A stretch of DNA of 64,000 nt from Paguma larvata. Lineage: Eukaryota > Chordata > Mammalia > Carnivora > Viverridae. The translations under genes and the position numbers were made by a program. Positions within the stretch are counted from its first letter, which is position 1. The number at the start of each line of letters is the position of its first letter. Positions 1-11,814 of the stretch are shown piece after piece. The notes beneath the pieces are model-generated. The model ran no database searches and was not told the origin of the DNA. It was given only the letters and a program-made list of their open reading frames with translations. The stretch lies in contig CM057826.1 in assembly GCA_030068075.1 (NCBI GenBank), forward strand, positions 67,553,312 through 67,617,311, given 5' to 3'.

Positions 1-424
1 CTCAGATTTTAATAAAAAAAACCTTTGGGTTAAAACATTTGCATTCTGACAGTTTTCATATTCAGACATTAGACAAAATGTAATTTATATTCACAAAATG
101 TTTATAAATGTATAAATGCCCTAATGAAGTTGTGTTACCCTTACTATCATCATGGTTTATAATTTTTAAGGTAATGATTTGAGAGATGTGAGATACAGAG
201 TGTTGAGAGCTATTGGTCTAAATATGTTTTAAGTTTATATGGTTTAGAAATTATTTCCAATATATTACTTTTCTAAGTCTCTGGCTCTCAATTTGCTAAA
301 AGAGGCAAATGGCATAAAATCTCTGTGCTTTAGTTTCCTGTCTACGAAGAGATGTATCTAAATTACATGTTCTATCTCTAGTTTTTTGTACCCAGAAGAA
401 TCTATGCCTTTAAAAGTCATTGGC
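1..424. other. Unannotated AT-rich intron
   Basis: I see no gene, RNA or repeat here. It is AT-rich with short A and T runs. Confidence 0.5.
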
Positions 425-656
425 CTATGGGGTACCAGGATTGCTTAGTCAGTTAAGTGTCCTACTTGTTTTCGGTCAGGTCATGATTTCATGGTTCTTG
501 AGACAGAACTCTTTGTTGGGCACTGTGTTGACAGTGTAGAGTCTGCTTGGGATTCTTTCTCCCTCTCTCTTTGCTCCCCCCTTTCCTGTGAGCATGCTTG
601 TACTCTCTCTCTCTCTCTTTATCTCTCTCTTAAAATAAATAAATAAATTTAAAAAC
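425..656 (+). mobile_element. Can-SINE, diverged
   Basis: A tRNA-derived carnivore SINE: the head (GGGGTACC...TTAGTCAGTTAAG) keeps a degenerate polymerase III A box, a B-box-like region follows, then a (CT)n block and an AAATAAATAAAT tail. An imperfect target-site duplication (413-424 and 657-668, 9 of 12 bases) fits an older insertion. Confidence 0.8.
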
Positions 657-1504
657 AAAATCACTGACTTAGAAGGGACTATGAGGGGGTCTCCCTGAAA
701 GTAAGAAACCAAATTAGTAATTTAGAAAGGAAAATTGGGTATTTGTTACACCAAGGGTAAGAAGACAGAAGATTCCAAATAGGTGAAAAATATTGATATC
801 CTATTACTTTGGCTCATTGGGCTCAATTTTACTTCGATGCTCTCAGCCTTGGCTGGACTGTTACTCATTTTGCGATATTTATCGACAAAACAGCCTTAGT
901 CTTCAGATAAATTATGCTAATATCAAACCATTTTAGAGTAGGAGGTCTTCCTTCCAGGCGCCTATGATTGTAAATTAGAATCCAGAAATAGCTAAGACTG
1001 AATGCAGCCACGTTGAGAAAATAAAGTCAGGTTTACTAGGCTCTGTTCAGAAACACCGAGACTCGTATTTAGAAAACAATAACAAGAACTTTTGAGGTCT
1101 CCATTTAACAGTTGAGAGTGTTAGTGACTTGTTGTATGTGACAGAATTGAGTCCTCTCCACCACAGGTATGTTTGTTCTTTCACTGCAGTGTGCCTGTTT
1201 ATAAATATAAAATACTTCTATCTTGTTCTCCCTCCTATTTTTTAAAAACAGATTTAGCAAATGCAAATATGTAATTAACCCCTAGTATCTATATGGTGGT
1301 GCCTAAATATCGTTTGCCACTGAATGAACTGGTAGAAACAGGTCAAAAGGACCCAAAGCGAACATGAGATGGTTCCCCCTGGCCTAAGTTGGCATACTTT
1401 GAGCATCAAAAAGGAATATGTCTGCAGTGGGTTAAAGCAAACCAAATGTACAAAAATCTCGAATTCATAATGATATATAAAAAACAAAATAAAATGATTT
1501 CTTT
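657..1504. other. Unannotated intron
   Basis: Single-copy AT-rich DNA. A short open frame crosses it on the minus strand, but it has no recognisable domain or coding signature. Confidence 0.45.
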
Positions 1505-2945
1505 TTCTAGCTAAGATGGAGTAATAGGGACCAGATTTACTCTTTTCCCTAAAATATCCCCCGAAACCAGGCAAAATATATGAAACAGTAGTCTTCAAGA
1601 CACTGGCTATCAGACAATTAAGGACGGCAATCCCTGAGCTATGAGAAGCAAGAGGAGTCCTGTGATTGCCTCCATCTGATGCATTGAAAGAATTTCCAGC
1701 TCATAACACAGGGTGAGGTAACCCAGGCAAAACTCAGCAGACACTCTGAATTAAGACAGAACAGAAAGTCCAGGGAGTCCAAGGCAGCCAGAATTCAGAG
1801 GACAGACTACCAGAGTGGAGAGAACTCCACAGAGAACTCGTGGGGAATCCCAGAGGTCTCTAGATGGTCTCCTTTGTGCACCCAATCCTAAATAACCCAT
1901 GAGTACGGAAGAAATCAAAAGGGAAATTAACAAGTATTTTTAACTGAATGAGAATGAAAACACAACACCGATGATTTAGTGTGATCCTGCTAAATTACCC
2001 CTTAGGTAAAATTAATAGCACCAAATACCTATATAAGAAAAAAAATATCTCAAATTAGTGACCTCCTACGTTATGAACTTTTACCTTATGAAACTTAAAG
2101 AAGAAGAGCAAATTAAACTCAAAGTAAGTAGAGGAAAGGAAATTGTAAAGATCAAAGTGGAAATCAATGAAATGGAAAAACAAAAAGAAAAGAAAAAATA
2201 ATGAAACTGAAAGCTGGTTTTATGATAAAACAGATAAAATTCATAATTCTCTACTTAAACTGATTAAGGAAAGAGAGAAAGACAAAGATAAAACACAACT
2301 TGCCAATATTATGTCATAACTACAGATTCTACTGATGTTAAAAGGATTACAAGGGAATATTATGTGTGTTTATGTCTATAAATTTAAATTTAGGTGAAAC
2401 GAAAAATTCATTTGAAAGACACAGATTACCAAAGCTCACTCAAGAAGTACATAACCTGAATATCTCTGTATCTGTTAAAGAAATTGCATTTGTAGTTAAA
2501 AACCTTCCCTCCAATAATAGTCCAGGTCCAAATTGCTTCACTGGTGAATTCTACCAAATATTTGTTATATTTAAAAACTTTGGGGTACCTGGCTGGCTCA
2601 GCTGGTGGAGCATGCAGCTCTTGGTCTCAGGGTCATGAATTCAAGCCTCATGTTGGGTGTAGAACCTACTTAAATAAATAAACTAACTAACTAACCAACT
2701 AAAGAAAAACTTTATCAGTAAGAGATACACACGAGTATTTACTAGTGTAATGACACAGTATTTAGGCATTTGGTTTAAAGTATTTCAGAGAAGATAAAAG
2801 AAGAAAACGTGGATTGGCCAATAAAGGAGACAAAAATGGCCAACTACAGATAATTGACCTAGGTTATAGGAATTGAGGGTTTATTACCTTATCGTCATTA
2901 CTGTTGTTTGAATTTGAAAATTTCCATAATAACAAAAAAAGCTTT
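1505..2945 (+). mobile_element. Old L1 element, internally deleted, with a nested SINE
   Basis: The start (AAGATGGAGTAATAGGGACC) resembles an L1 5' untranslated region. From about 1907 to 2570 the sequence follows L1 ORF2 just before and into the reverse-transcriptase domain: reading with frameshifts gives [17 protein letters not shown], close to the conserved SPGPDGFTGEFYQTF. The reading frame has many stops. After a nested SINE, 2714-2945 matches an old L1 3' end (GAAAATTTCCATAATAA). The middle and end of ORF2 are missing. It is a dead copy. Confidence 0.75.
2582..2704 (+). mobile_element. Short Can-SINE nested in the L1
   Basis: The short older type: GGGGTACCTGGCTGGCTCAG head, GGGTGTAGAACCTACTTAAATAAATAAA end, no CT-rich block. 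Flanked by AAAAACTTT at 2573-2581 and 2705-2713. It separates the L1 ORF2 and 3' segments. Confidence 0.8.
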
Positions 2946-3294
2946 TAAGGGGTCAAAACGTTTAAAATGTTGATATTAATGTCACATGATAAAATCACAC
3001 CATTCAATATCATACTTTTTAAAATGCATACTAACATGGGAAATGTTCAAGATAATAATTAATAATACTGTATATTAGCATATAATATTAATTTAAAAAT
3101 CAGTTGACCAGATAGACCTATGGAGTCTGAAATGTCAACATGGCAAGTTATTTTTAACTATAGTTGGAGTGCAAACTTCAGACATGCTCTAGGTTCATGA
3201 ATTTAATGCCACAGACCCATTGTGAGTTTATATCAGATCAGCTAAAATGATTTTTTTAAATCTTTTATTAGATCTTATTTTAAATGACTACTAA

Positions 3295-3525
3295 GGGGGG
3301 CACTTATGTGGTTCAGTAAGTTAAGCGTTGACTCTTGGTTTTAGCTCAGGTCATGATCTCACAGTTCATGAGTTTGAGCCCCACTTTGGGGCTCCATGCT
3401 GACAGTTCAGAGCCTACTTGAGATTCTCTCTCCCTCTCTCTCTGCCCCTCCCTTGCTTGGGTGCCTGCATGTGCACACACTTTCTCTCTCTCAAATAAAT
3501 AAATAAACTTTTTTTAAAAATTAAA
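3295..3525 (+). mobile_element. Can-SINE
   Basis: Full-length copy with head, TTTGAGCCCCACTTTGGG B-box area, CT block and an AAATAAATAAAC tail. The duplication is weak (AAATGACTAC at 3282-3291, a similar AAATAAACTAC after the tail), so it is a middle-aged insertion. Confidence 0.85.
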
Positions 3526-4579
3526 AAATAAACTACCATGGAATGTGGGGAAGAATCTTTGACAAAAATTTCACGTATGTGTCATGTAAAAACTTTTTAT
3601 TTGTCATAACTTAGAGTTAGATGTACTTTTTTAGATTGTTGATATATTTTGAAGTTATAAGTGTTAATATTATTTTAAAATATGAATATATTAAGATTAC
3701 CTAAATATTATAAAGCTGTGAGTGTTAATAAGTTAATAATACTAATTCTGGTGCTACATTAAGTCTTATTGTTGCTTTAGTTACTCAGTTTATAAACATG
3801 ACTTGAATTCTAGGGATATGTCAGGTATAGATTTGATTGAAGTTTTTAATGTGTGTTTCTGTTTTTAAACAGAATATTTTGGGCAAAGTAACAGACAACA
3901 AAACAAAATGCCCAAACTTCTGATATTTTCTCGGACCATAATCACATTTAAAGAACTTTAAAAAAACACGTATTTTAAAAGTGCTTATGGTTGAAAGTAT
4001 GAAATGTTTTCTAAAGGAAAACAAAATTGATTTTTTCAGTCAATTTAACATAAGTAACTGAAAGAATGTTCATTCATGCAACTAACTCAATTTTTGTTTT
4101 CCTTTTCTTGTGTATCCAGAGACTAGAAATGAAAGATGAACTTTCTTGCTTTTTAGATTTCCAAACAACCGATCAGTTTAGAGTGCTTTATTCTAAAGTT
4201 AGAATAAAATGTTTTGCTGCCTTAAGGGTGATGCTGTTTAGTCATAGATTATCATTTCATTTGTTTCTAAGTAATTATAGTAGTTGAGTATTATTTTGAG
4301 ATATGGAAAAATAATGTGTTCTTAAATTCATTCAACTTTAAAATATTTTGTAGTGAGTCTGAGCCAGTGAGCATTATGATGGCGTGTTTGTTAGATGACC
4401 ATGCTTTTGGTTCTGTTTAGCCTTTCAGAGATTAAGAGTTGAGCCCAAAACCTGAATGTTGAAAACATAAGCGATGATTATGTAGATCTGGTGTGATCCA
4501 TTAATTGATTTTTTTTTTTAGAAGTTTGAAATGGACAGCAAACCACTTATTGCTGCCATCAAAGTTGATGGTATGACAA
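3526..4579. other. Unannotated AT-rich intron
   Basis: Nothing recognisable. It includes a 73-codon open frame at 4066-4287 without a domain or codon signature, taken as chance. Confidence 0.45.
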
Positions 4580-4665
4580 CTGGTTGTATGACCTGGGGCA
4601 AATCATCTAATGTCTTTGCCTTAATTTCCTCATCTATCAAGTAAGGATAATCATAGCTTTGACCT
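4580..4665 (+). repeat. MIR fragment
   Basis: The string GTATGACCTGGGGCAAATCATCTAA, followed by CTTAATTTCCTCATCTATCAA and an AAGGATAATCATA run, follows the MIR core (tgtgaccttgggcaag, cctcagtttcctcatctgtaaa). Confidence 0.65.
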
Positions 4666-6459
4666 GCCGCTACGGTGGTAGTCCTAATCCACTCCTATTC
4701 TTCCATTAAAATAAAAATGTAAAATAAATTTTCATGAAAACAAATCTTATTTAAAATCTTTATGGTCCTTTTTTTCTATCTCAGTACCAATACTGAATCT
4801 TAAGATTAATATCCATATGTCTGCTCTTCATTGTCTTGTTTTGTTTTGTCTTCCTTTCCCTGCCAAAGCCCTTATGGGTAAGTTGTTGCACTGAACAACT
4901 AAAATAGTATTTTAAATAAAACCATTAAGAAATTTCTACTCTAGCAGTACACTGAACAGGGGAAATATACTGTTGTACCTTATTATTACTGCACAAATTA
5001 CTGCAGTAATTGATTTTTACTTTTCTAAATTAGTATAGGCAGAATCTACATAAGCCGTAGCGATTTATCACATTGAGTTTTTTATTCTGTTAAATAGGTA
5101 ATACCTGTCCAATGAGGTTACTCTGTTTATATTTTGTAACTCTATTGCTCACATCCTAGCTGTAATATATATTTGTTTGTGCTACATTTTCATTTCAACA
5201 ACTACAATGGCAGGATGTATCAATGTGACAGGAGTAAAATAAATGAATTCATCTTTGAAATGATTTAGTTTGTGGAAGTCCTAACAAGTAAAATGAATAG
5301 ATAAGTTTCTTTGTTATATCTATCCTTTGATAAAATGATTGCATCAGGCTTCGATATAAATATATAACATAAAATGAAGAAAGTTGGCAATCTTTTCTGA
5401 AAGGGCATTTCTTGGATCTTGGCTTCTATAGTTTAAATACTATTTTCCTTTGCTTATGTTATCCTCATTTTACCCCTTGAATTTTTATCATACACTTCTT
5501 ATTCATAAATTGTGGTTTTGAAGCAGATATTCTTATATTCTTATGAAAAAAGATTTCAACTTTATCTGGTCTCTAACACATGAGGTCAGTCTTTATCTAA
5601 GAAAGATTAGGAGATGTTGCTTTCATGCTTTTTTAGACTTTCAAATTCATTCACTGTTTTGTGAGAGAAGTTTTATTTAAGGATCAGTGTGAGTCTACTT
5701 CACTCAGTCTTGTGGTTTATACATAAATAGTAATATTAGACGTGGATTGGGCCCCCATAGAACAGACTGCCCGAATTAGAGAAACCATAGTTGGGGCCTA
5801 ATGAGAATAAATTCTAATGAAACTTAATGAGGAAATATATTTCTGTGAAAAAATAAAGTAAGCAGATTTCACTTATTTAAAATAAACATTTATTGAGAAT
5901 TAGAGTTAAGTAGAATCCAAATTTATTTAAGGGACATACTCAATTATATAAAATCATTGACAATTATATTCACTTAATAGTTTTGAGTGATTATACAGTA
6001 TTTAACAGTGTTTTATTTTTAATTAATATAACTGTGCTTAAGTACTAGTTTCACTGCACTTGGGCAGGTCTTCTTAGCCACAGGGAAGTGCCTATGTATG
6101 AGCATATTATATGTTCATTCACACACATACTTAAACACAGTACACACCCACATCATGTCAATCATTAATCATTGCTCAGAAACCAAATAACCAGATTTTT
6201 CTTTACAGTTTTGTTTAATATCATACAGTGTTTGTAATGATGCAGGGGCTCCTGGGTACCGAAAGGAAGATGAATTATGTTGCGCCTTGACTGTAGTCAC
6301 ATTCTTGAGCAATAGGGGATTCATTTCCATAGTAACTCTCTGTTAGTCAAAAGCTAATTTATTTATGTGACAGTAGAGGTATGTGTTCTGAAATTTTAGC
6401 TTGAATCCTTAATATTCAACCAGAATTTGCGCCAACATATTATTACTCATTATTTTCCG
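4666..6459. other. Unannotated AT-rich intron
   Basis: I see no gene, RNA or convincing repeat in these 1.8 kb. Base composition is strongly AT. Confidence 0.45.
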
Positions 6460-6890
6460 TAATCATTTTTAGAGTAAAGTTTGATTCTGGGCTTCTTCTC
6501 CAGACACCCTGGTCCAATAAGAGAGGCCAGTCGGGTCCGTTGACTCAAGCAGCCGAGCTCCTCACATGTTTGCTGTCCAGCCCAGAGGTATCACAGGCAT
6601 TTACACAAAAGCTGTTGATCATGCTGTATTTACAAAACCTTTAGGAACATAGCTGCTTCCCCTCCTGTAGACTTGCCTGCAATTGATTGTCTCCTAGTGG
6701 GATGATTGGCCATCAACATTTTTTTTTCCCAAAAGAAAGCTTCCCACTGGAGCTTTCTCTGTTATATTCACTAGAGGAAATGCTTGGTTATTATGTTCGA
6801 GCAGCGGTACTTTTTCAACATGCAATTGACTATCAATCTTGGATCTTTAAAAATGAAACAACACCCCGTGCCTGAGAAAGCAAGGCAAGT
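6460..6890. other. Non-repeat block of higher complexity
   Basis: GC is higher than in its surroundings and no repeat match was seen. It holds a short plus-strand frame (6687-6875) with no known domain. It may be a conserved non-coding element, but the sequence alone does not show this. Confidence 0.25.
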
Positions 6891-7027
6891 GATGACTTTT
6901 ACCGCTTTCATCTAGCTGGAAAAGAAAACAAAGTTGGTTAGCAACCTGCGTTTCTCAGGCAAGTTGCGGGAATACTCTGGCAATTATGCTTCTGGGTTGT
7001 TACAAAGAACTCCCATTAGATTGACTG

Positions 7028-7028
<1 letters not shown>

Positions 7029-7057
<29 letters not shown>
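7029..7057. repeat. Poly-T tract (29 T)
   Basis: A pure run of 29 T directly before the old retroelement 3' end. It could be the tail of a minus-strand insertion whose body is no longer recognisable, or a slipped homopolymer. Confidence 0.9.
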
Positions 7058-7060
<3 letters not shown>

Positions 7061-7575
7061 GTTGGAAACTGGATCTCCTAACCCTCTCCTTTTACTTTGT
7101 TCTCACCCTAGGTCTGTTTGCCCTCAGATCCTTTTTTTCTCTCTAAACCATGTGTTTCTGCATGGCAGGGGGCTTCATTCTCCAGGCTGCATTCAGTGGG
7201 AGGCAGCCAGGCCAAAGGAAGTGAGAAACTAGGGTATTTCTCTTGCTCCCTCTCTGTCTCAGGTCATATTACTGGCAACAGCTTTATTTCCTGCATGGTT
7301 CTAGCCCTGGACAGATCCCCTACAGCTCCACCTTGTACTGGATAGCCATAGCCCGTGAGTTCCAGTAACACTGACCTTTCCTTTTGTCCCTCCAGCCTTG
7401 GGTGCATATTCTTCCTGCTGTTGCAAAATATCTGGCTTACACTAGCCTCTCCAGTTTTTCTTCTCAGCCTCTGCTTCACCAGAATAACCAATTTCCTTAA
7501 TGAAATTCCCTTCATGTAATTTAATAAATACTTATAGTGGTTTCTGTTTTCCTGTTTAGACCCTAATACATCTTT
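7058..7575 (+). mobile_element. Old retroelement 3' end, probably L1M type
   Basis: Several consensus landmarks occur in order: GAGTTCCAGTAACACTGACC, CTTTTGTCCCTCCAGCC, TGCTGTTGCAAAATATCTGG, and a closing TTTCCTGTTTAGACCCTAATAC. I recall this order from an old L1 3' untranslated region. Small open frames on both strands here are by-products. Confidence 0.45.
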
Positions 7576-8475
7576 CTTTCTGCGTCATTCCAGGTTTCTT
7601 ACATGAGAGCCCCTTTAAGAGACTAGAACCAATAATTATTTCCTCTCAGAGGATCTTGTAATGGTGGTGATCAAAGCACAAAGCAGAGAATTGCACATAA
7701 TGTAAGATTTAAGTTAGTCTTGACCTTTCCTTAAACCATCACAAGCTGTGCTTCTGTTCTGGATCCAGACAAGCTATAGCTGGAGAGATAGGGACAGCTA
7801 GCTATGTGACAGTTAAGAACAATGAAGCTACAAGGCCATGGTGAGTCCCAAAAATAGGATAGTGGACTAGCTGCTTAATTATCAAAAGATAGTTTTTATA
7901 CATGCTCCTAGCAAAAACAAAATTTAAATGTTTTCTCAGTGCTATAATGCCCATTCTCAGAGGCAGATATGAAGAAAAATATTTGAGTAAATAAGAAGTT
8001 AAGTTGTGAACCAGTTACCTGAATTATTGGTTATTAGTTACTAATTTATGTCTTAGATGGTTTTGACTGATAATTTAAAAATAACATGCTATCATGTCTA
8101 CTTCTGTTTTTTTTTTCATTTTCAAAAATCTTGGTCATGCTTTTTTACTGATATGAGAAGGTATAAGTGACTCAGAGTACATGTTATTAAAGTAAATCAT
8201 AATTTGATGTTAAAGCTATACTTTAGATGTACACTAGCTATTGTTATTTTAAATTCATCTTAGTTGAAGCCTTTTACTCGTAGGTGGACAAAATAGGTTG
8301 AGAGAGTAGCATTACAGATTGATAGTTCTTTGTATCAGAATGTGTTCCTTTAACATAGAAGGCAAAGTTATAAAATTTTTGCAGTTTACTTTGGAAAAAC
8401 TTGTATTATCTATTAATGAAAATATAATTTCGTGATCTATATTATTTAATATCAAGATTTCTTAAAGACCTTTTC
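7576..8475. other. Unannotated intron
   Basis: Nothing recognisable. AT-rich single-copy DNA. Confidence 0.4.
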
Positions 8476-8483
8476 TGATTACC

Positions 8484-8697
8484 TTTTCATTTTTTTTAAG
8501 TTAATTTATTTATTTCGATAGAGGGAGTGTCTGTGAATGGGGGAGGGACAGAGAGAGAGGGAGAGAGAGACTCTCAAGCAGTCTCCACACTTCGAGTGCA
8601 GAGCCCGACGCGGAGCTCGAACCCATGAACCGTGAAATCATGACCTGAGCCAAAATCAAGAGTCTGATGCCACTGACTGAGCCGCCCAGGAGTCCCA
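8484..8697 (-). mobile_element. Can-SINE
   Basis: Minus-strand copy: A/T tail and (GA)n block first, head (GAGCCGCCCAGGAGTCCC) last. Perfect TGATTACC target duplication at 8476-8483 and 8698-8705. Confidence 0.9.
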
Positions 8698-8705
8698 TGA
8701 TTACC

Positions 8706-9314
8706 GTTTCTTACTGATAACTGACATACTGCCTGTAGCACAGATATTAACCATGGTTTTTAGATCATTCACTTTAGCTCTTGAGTGCCATTAGCAGAGT
8801 CAGGAAGTAAAGCTTACCAGTTTCAAATTTAAATATATTTTAAACCAAATGGTATTTATTCTCAGGATGGTTATTATGGAACAAAGGTGAAACAATTGAA
8901 ATTCGATTTAGTGTTTGGAGAGTTCCTGACTTGGATTTTGAATGTACATCCTTACATGCCCTTCAAAAAGTTTGAGTCCTCTAAGATTTTTCTCATGTGG
9001 GAAGTGTTCATTCTTTCATTATCATAGGTGTTTGGGGCACTTGGATAGTACCATGAGCAATTAAATCAAATACAATGCCAGAAATGAAGACTGTGGAAGA
9101 AATAGCATTTTCCAAACTTATATCATGATTTCTTTTAGGATGGATTCAGTGACTCCTTTCTCCCTAGTAGTGGTGATCTGAATGATTAATTTGTGGTTTG
9201 TTAGTACCAGGTGTGTCTTCCAACTAGAAGGAGTATTTGGGGTTTTATTTGGGTACTGTAAGGGGAAGGATAGGAAGAAGTGTGACATACACGTCTTGGA
9301 ATGTTTCTTCTCAT
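8706..9314. other. Unannotated intron
   Basis: Nothing recognisable between two SINEs. Confidence 0.4.
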
Positions 9315-9329
9315 AAAAATGGCTTCGAG

Positions 9330-9556
9330 GGGCGACTGGGTGGCTCAGTAGGTTAAGCTTTCGACTTTGGCTCAGGTCATGATCTTGCAGTTCATGAGTT
9401 CGAGCCCCGCATCGGGCTCTGTGCTGACAGCTCAGAGCCGGGAGTCTGCTTCAGATTCTGTGTCTCCCTCTCTCTCTGCCCCTCCCCCATTCATGCTCTG
9501 TCTCTCTCTCTCTCTGTCTCTCTCTCTCTCTCTCAAAAATAAATAAACATTTAAAA
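9330..9556 (+). mobile_element. Can-SINE, young
   Basis: Near-consensus felid copy with a long (CT)n block. The 15-bp target duplication AAAAATGGCTTCGAG is perfect (9315-9329, 9557-9571), which suggests a recent insertion that may still differ between cat lineages. Confidence 0.95.
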
Positions 9557-9571
9557 AAAAATGGCTTCGAG

Positions 9572-9948
9572 ATGGAGAGGAGAGAATGCTGCGGATCGAT
9601 GCCTAGGTTAGCCGTTTTCTTCCTCGGTGACTCAGGGTGCTCCAGACCTACAGGGCAGACCTCTGAGAGAAGCTGCAGGTCCTTATCAGCAGAGGCCTCC
9701 TGCTGTCCCATCTTGTGTGTTAGGAAGTCTTTTTCAGGTGCTATGGAAGGCCCAAAGATGGGAAGTGGCCCTGCTGGTGGCTATTCTGTGCACCAGCGTT
9801 TTTTGGTTCACTCTCCCTGAAACAATACCTGGTCACAGAATAGGAAGAATCATTTCCGAAATTAAGATTTAAGCACTTTTTTCCTCTGAGCCGTGACTTG
9901 AGACTGAGGCCCGGAAATGAGTAAGGCTACGAGATTTTCGATGTGAAG
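9572..9948 (+). other. GC-richer block ending in a consensus splice donor
   Basis: The block is more GC-rich than its surroundings, has no repeat match, and carries two overlapping open frames of 81-82 codons. It ends AAG|GTGAGT with GT at 9949-9950, a perfect donor. No known domain is visible. It could be a non-coding or alternative exon, or simply old unique sequence. Confidence 0.2.
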
Positions 9949-9959
9949 GTGAGTCCTAG

Positions 9960-11239
9960 TTGCATGTTCTAAATGGGGAAAAAAGAAAAAAACAGACATT
10001 TTATTTAGAGAGTAGGTACAACATTTCAGTAACATTTCTGGAATGCCAAAATATTTTTGAATATTTTCAAAGAATATTTTTTTAAGTTAAAAAGCATTAA
10101 TGTCATTCCTTTGTTTTTCAGCTGCATACAGTTAAAAATAAAGAATGGAATGATATGAATGTTTTGCCTGAGTAGCATGTGATCAAGAGGTCAACATACA
10201 GGTCACTTGGCTTGGATATGACAAGCTTTTGTCCTGGGTTAATGTTCAGTTGGTTGTGGGCTAAGTTTCATTTATTTTCCTACTTTAAAAAATTAGGTTG
10301 TAAAACTTTTATTTGGAAGGTACTTTCCAAACTTCTGACACACCTGAAGTGTGGTACGTGATGCCAGTGACTGAGGTGGGTTCCAAATTCCATGGACTGT
10401 CTTCTTCTTCTTCTTCTTTTTTTTTAAATAATAGATCTTGGACCTTGTCTTGAAAAAATGAAAGACAAGTCCAGTTAGATGAAATAATCTCTCCTTGCTT
10501 ACATTCACATTTGACTTAATTTGCCCTTAGTTTAGTTAAGCTCTGATTTTTTTTTTCCCTATTTGAGTGAAACAGTGTGAACATTTTATTTTTTTAATTG
10601 AGGAGAAGTCCTGTTTCTTAGCTCCTGACGGGTAAAAAAGTGACAGGGCTGCTTAGTGCTGCTAACTTTAAGTGCTGTTTGTAGTTCATTATGAGCTCCA
10701 GAAATATGGAGGAAAGAAAGGTATCTGGTGGAAAGGAAAGTCCTAGAAAGAAGTCAATTAGAGACTGCTGCCTGCCAGAGTGCAAGCCGAGGAGCAGAGC
10801 ATCCGTTCTGAATTGGTATACCAAGATGCAGAAATCCAATTAACAAATTCACATTTCTGCTGCAGAAGACACTGATTGCAGTTTTGGTGAACTCTTCAAA
10901 ATTCCTGCCGCACACATCCAAACGCCGACAATTTACAGAGGCTTAAAAAAAAAAAAGAAAAACCGTTCTTCATTTTAAAAACAAATATGTAAATAAGAAC
11001 TGATTGTGCTTCTTGTTCTAAAATGACCTTAAATTGTGTGGAATGAGATTGTTGTGTTTTATTATTTAATACTTACATATTAGTGAACTTTATGTTCAAA
11101 AATGCCACTTTTAAAAACACGTAGCTTCAGAGCCTTACATCCTGCATTTGATAGAGTTAAAAGGACAGATACCTGATTTCTGGAAATGTAAATAAATGAA
11201 AATATCTTTAAAGTTTTGATCCTAATTTCAGATTTACTC
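9960..11239. other. Unannotated intron
   Basis: Single-copy sequence with a short (TTC)n/(T)n tract at 10401-10427 and an A-rich run near 10945. No gene or repeat family recognised. Confidence 0.4.
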
Positions 11240-11545
11240 AGTCAGCAAAAGCATTTAACGAGTTGAGCTCGACGCACCTAGTGCTGCATTAGGCACTGGT
11301 GACACGAAGGTGAATAGCCATGGCCCTGGCCTATGGTAGCTTGCCTTTGACTCTAGTGGGAGGAACACTTATTAGACTAAATTGTGGAGCAGCGCGTTTA
11401 AGGCTCTGATGGGAGAATGAGCAACATCAGTGGGTGTACAGAGGGTAGTCTCTGACCCTGACTCTGGGTATCCCAGGTGGTTTTACAGAGGACGCACCCT
11501 GGAGCCATGAGGGCTGAATTATGCTTTGATGGGAAATAAAGCCAG
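11240..11545 (-). repeat. L2 3'-end fragment
   Basis: Read on the plus strand, the order GCATTAGGCACTGGTGACAC, a 'gaatagccatggccctggcc' segment, CTCTAGTGGGAGGAACACTTATTAG follows the reverse complement of the L2 3' region. Heavily diverged. Confidence 0.6.
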
Positions 11546-11814
11546 CCTGTCACTGCCCCAGATGGCTCAGGATGCTATTGCTGTTAATGAATTTTTAAAT
11601 TTTTTTAGAATCAGGCTAGCCCACTATGTATTATATCACTATGTATTATATTTTATTATTATGTACCCATAATATGGGTAAATGTATGCTTGGATATTAT
11701 TTCAATCAATCAATTAATATTTTTTTTCTTACTGTGAATTGGAAGGCTACTATCATTGTATCCAACTAACCTAAAGAACTTAGCATATTTATATATAATT
11801 AATACTTTTACATA

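Noticed and set aside
2366..2638. Frame with reverse-transcriptase-like FTGEFYQ motif as a possible gene
   Set aside because: Fragment of a stop-ridden L1 ORF2 that ends inside a nested SINE.
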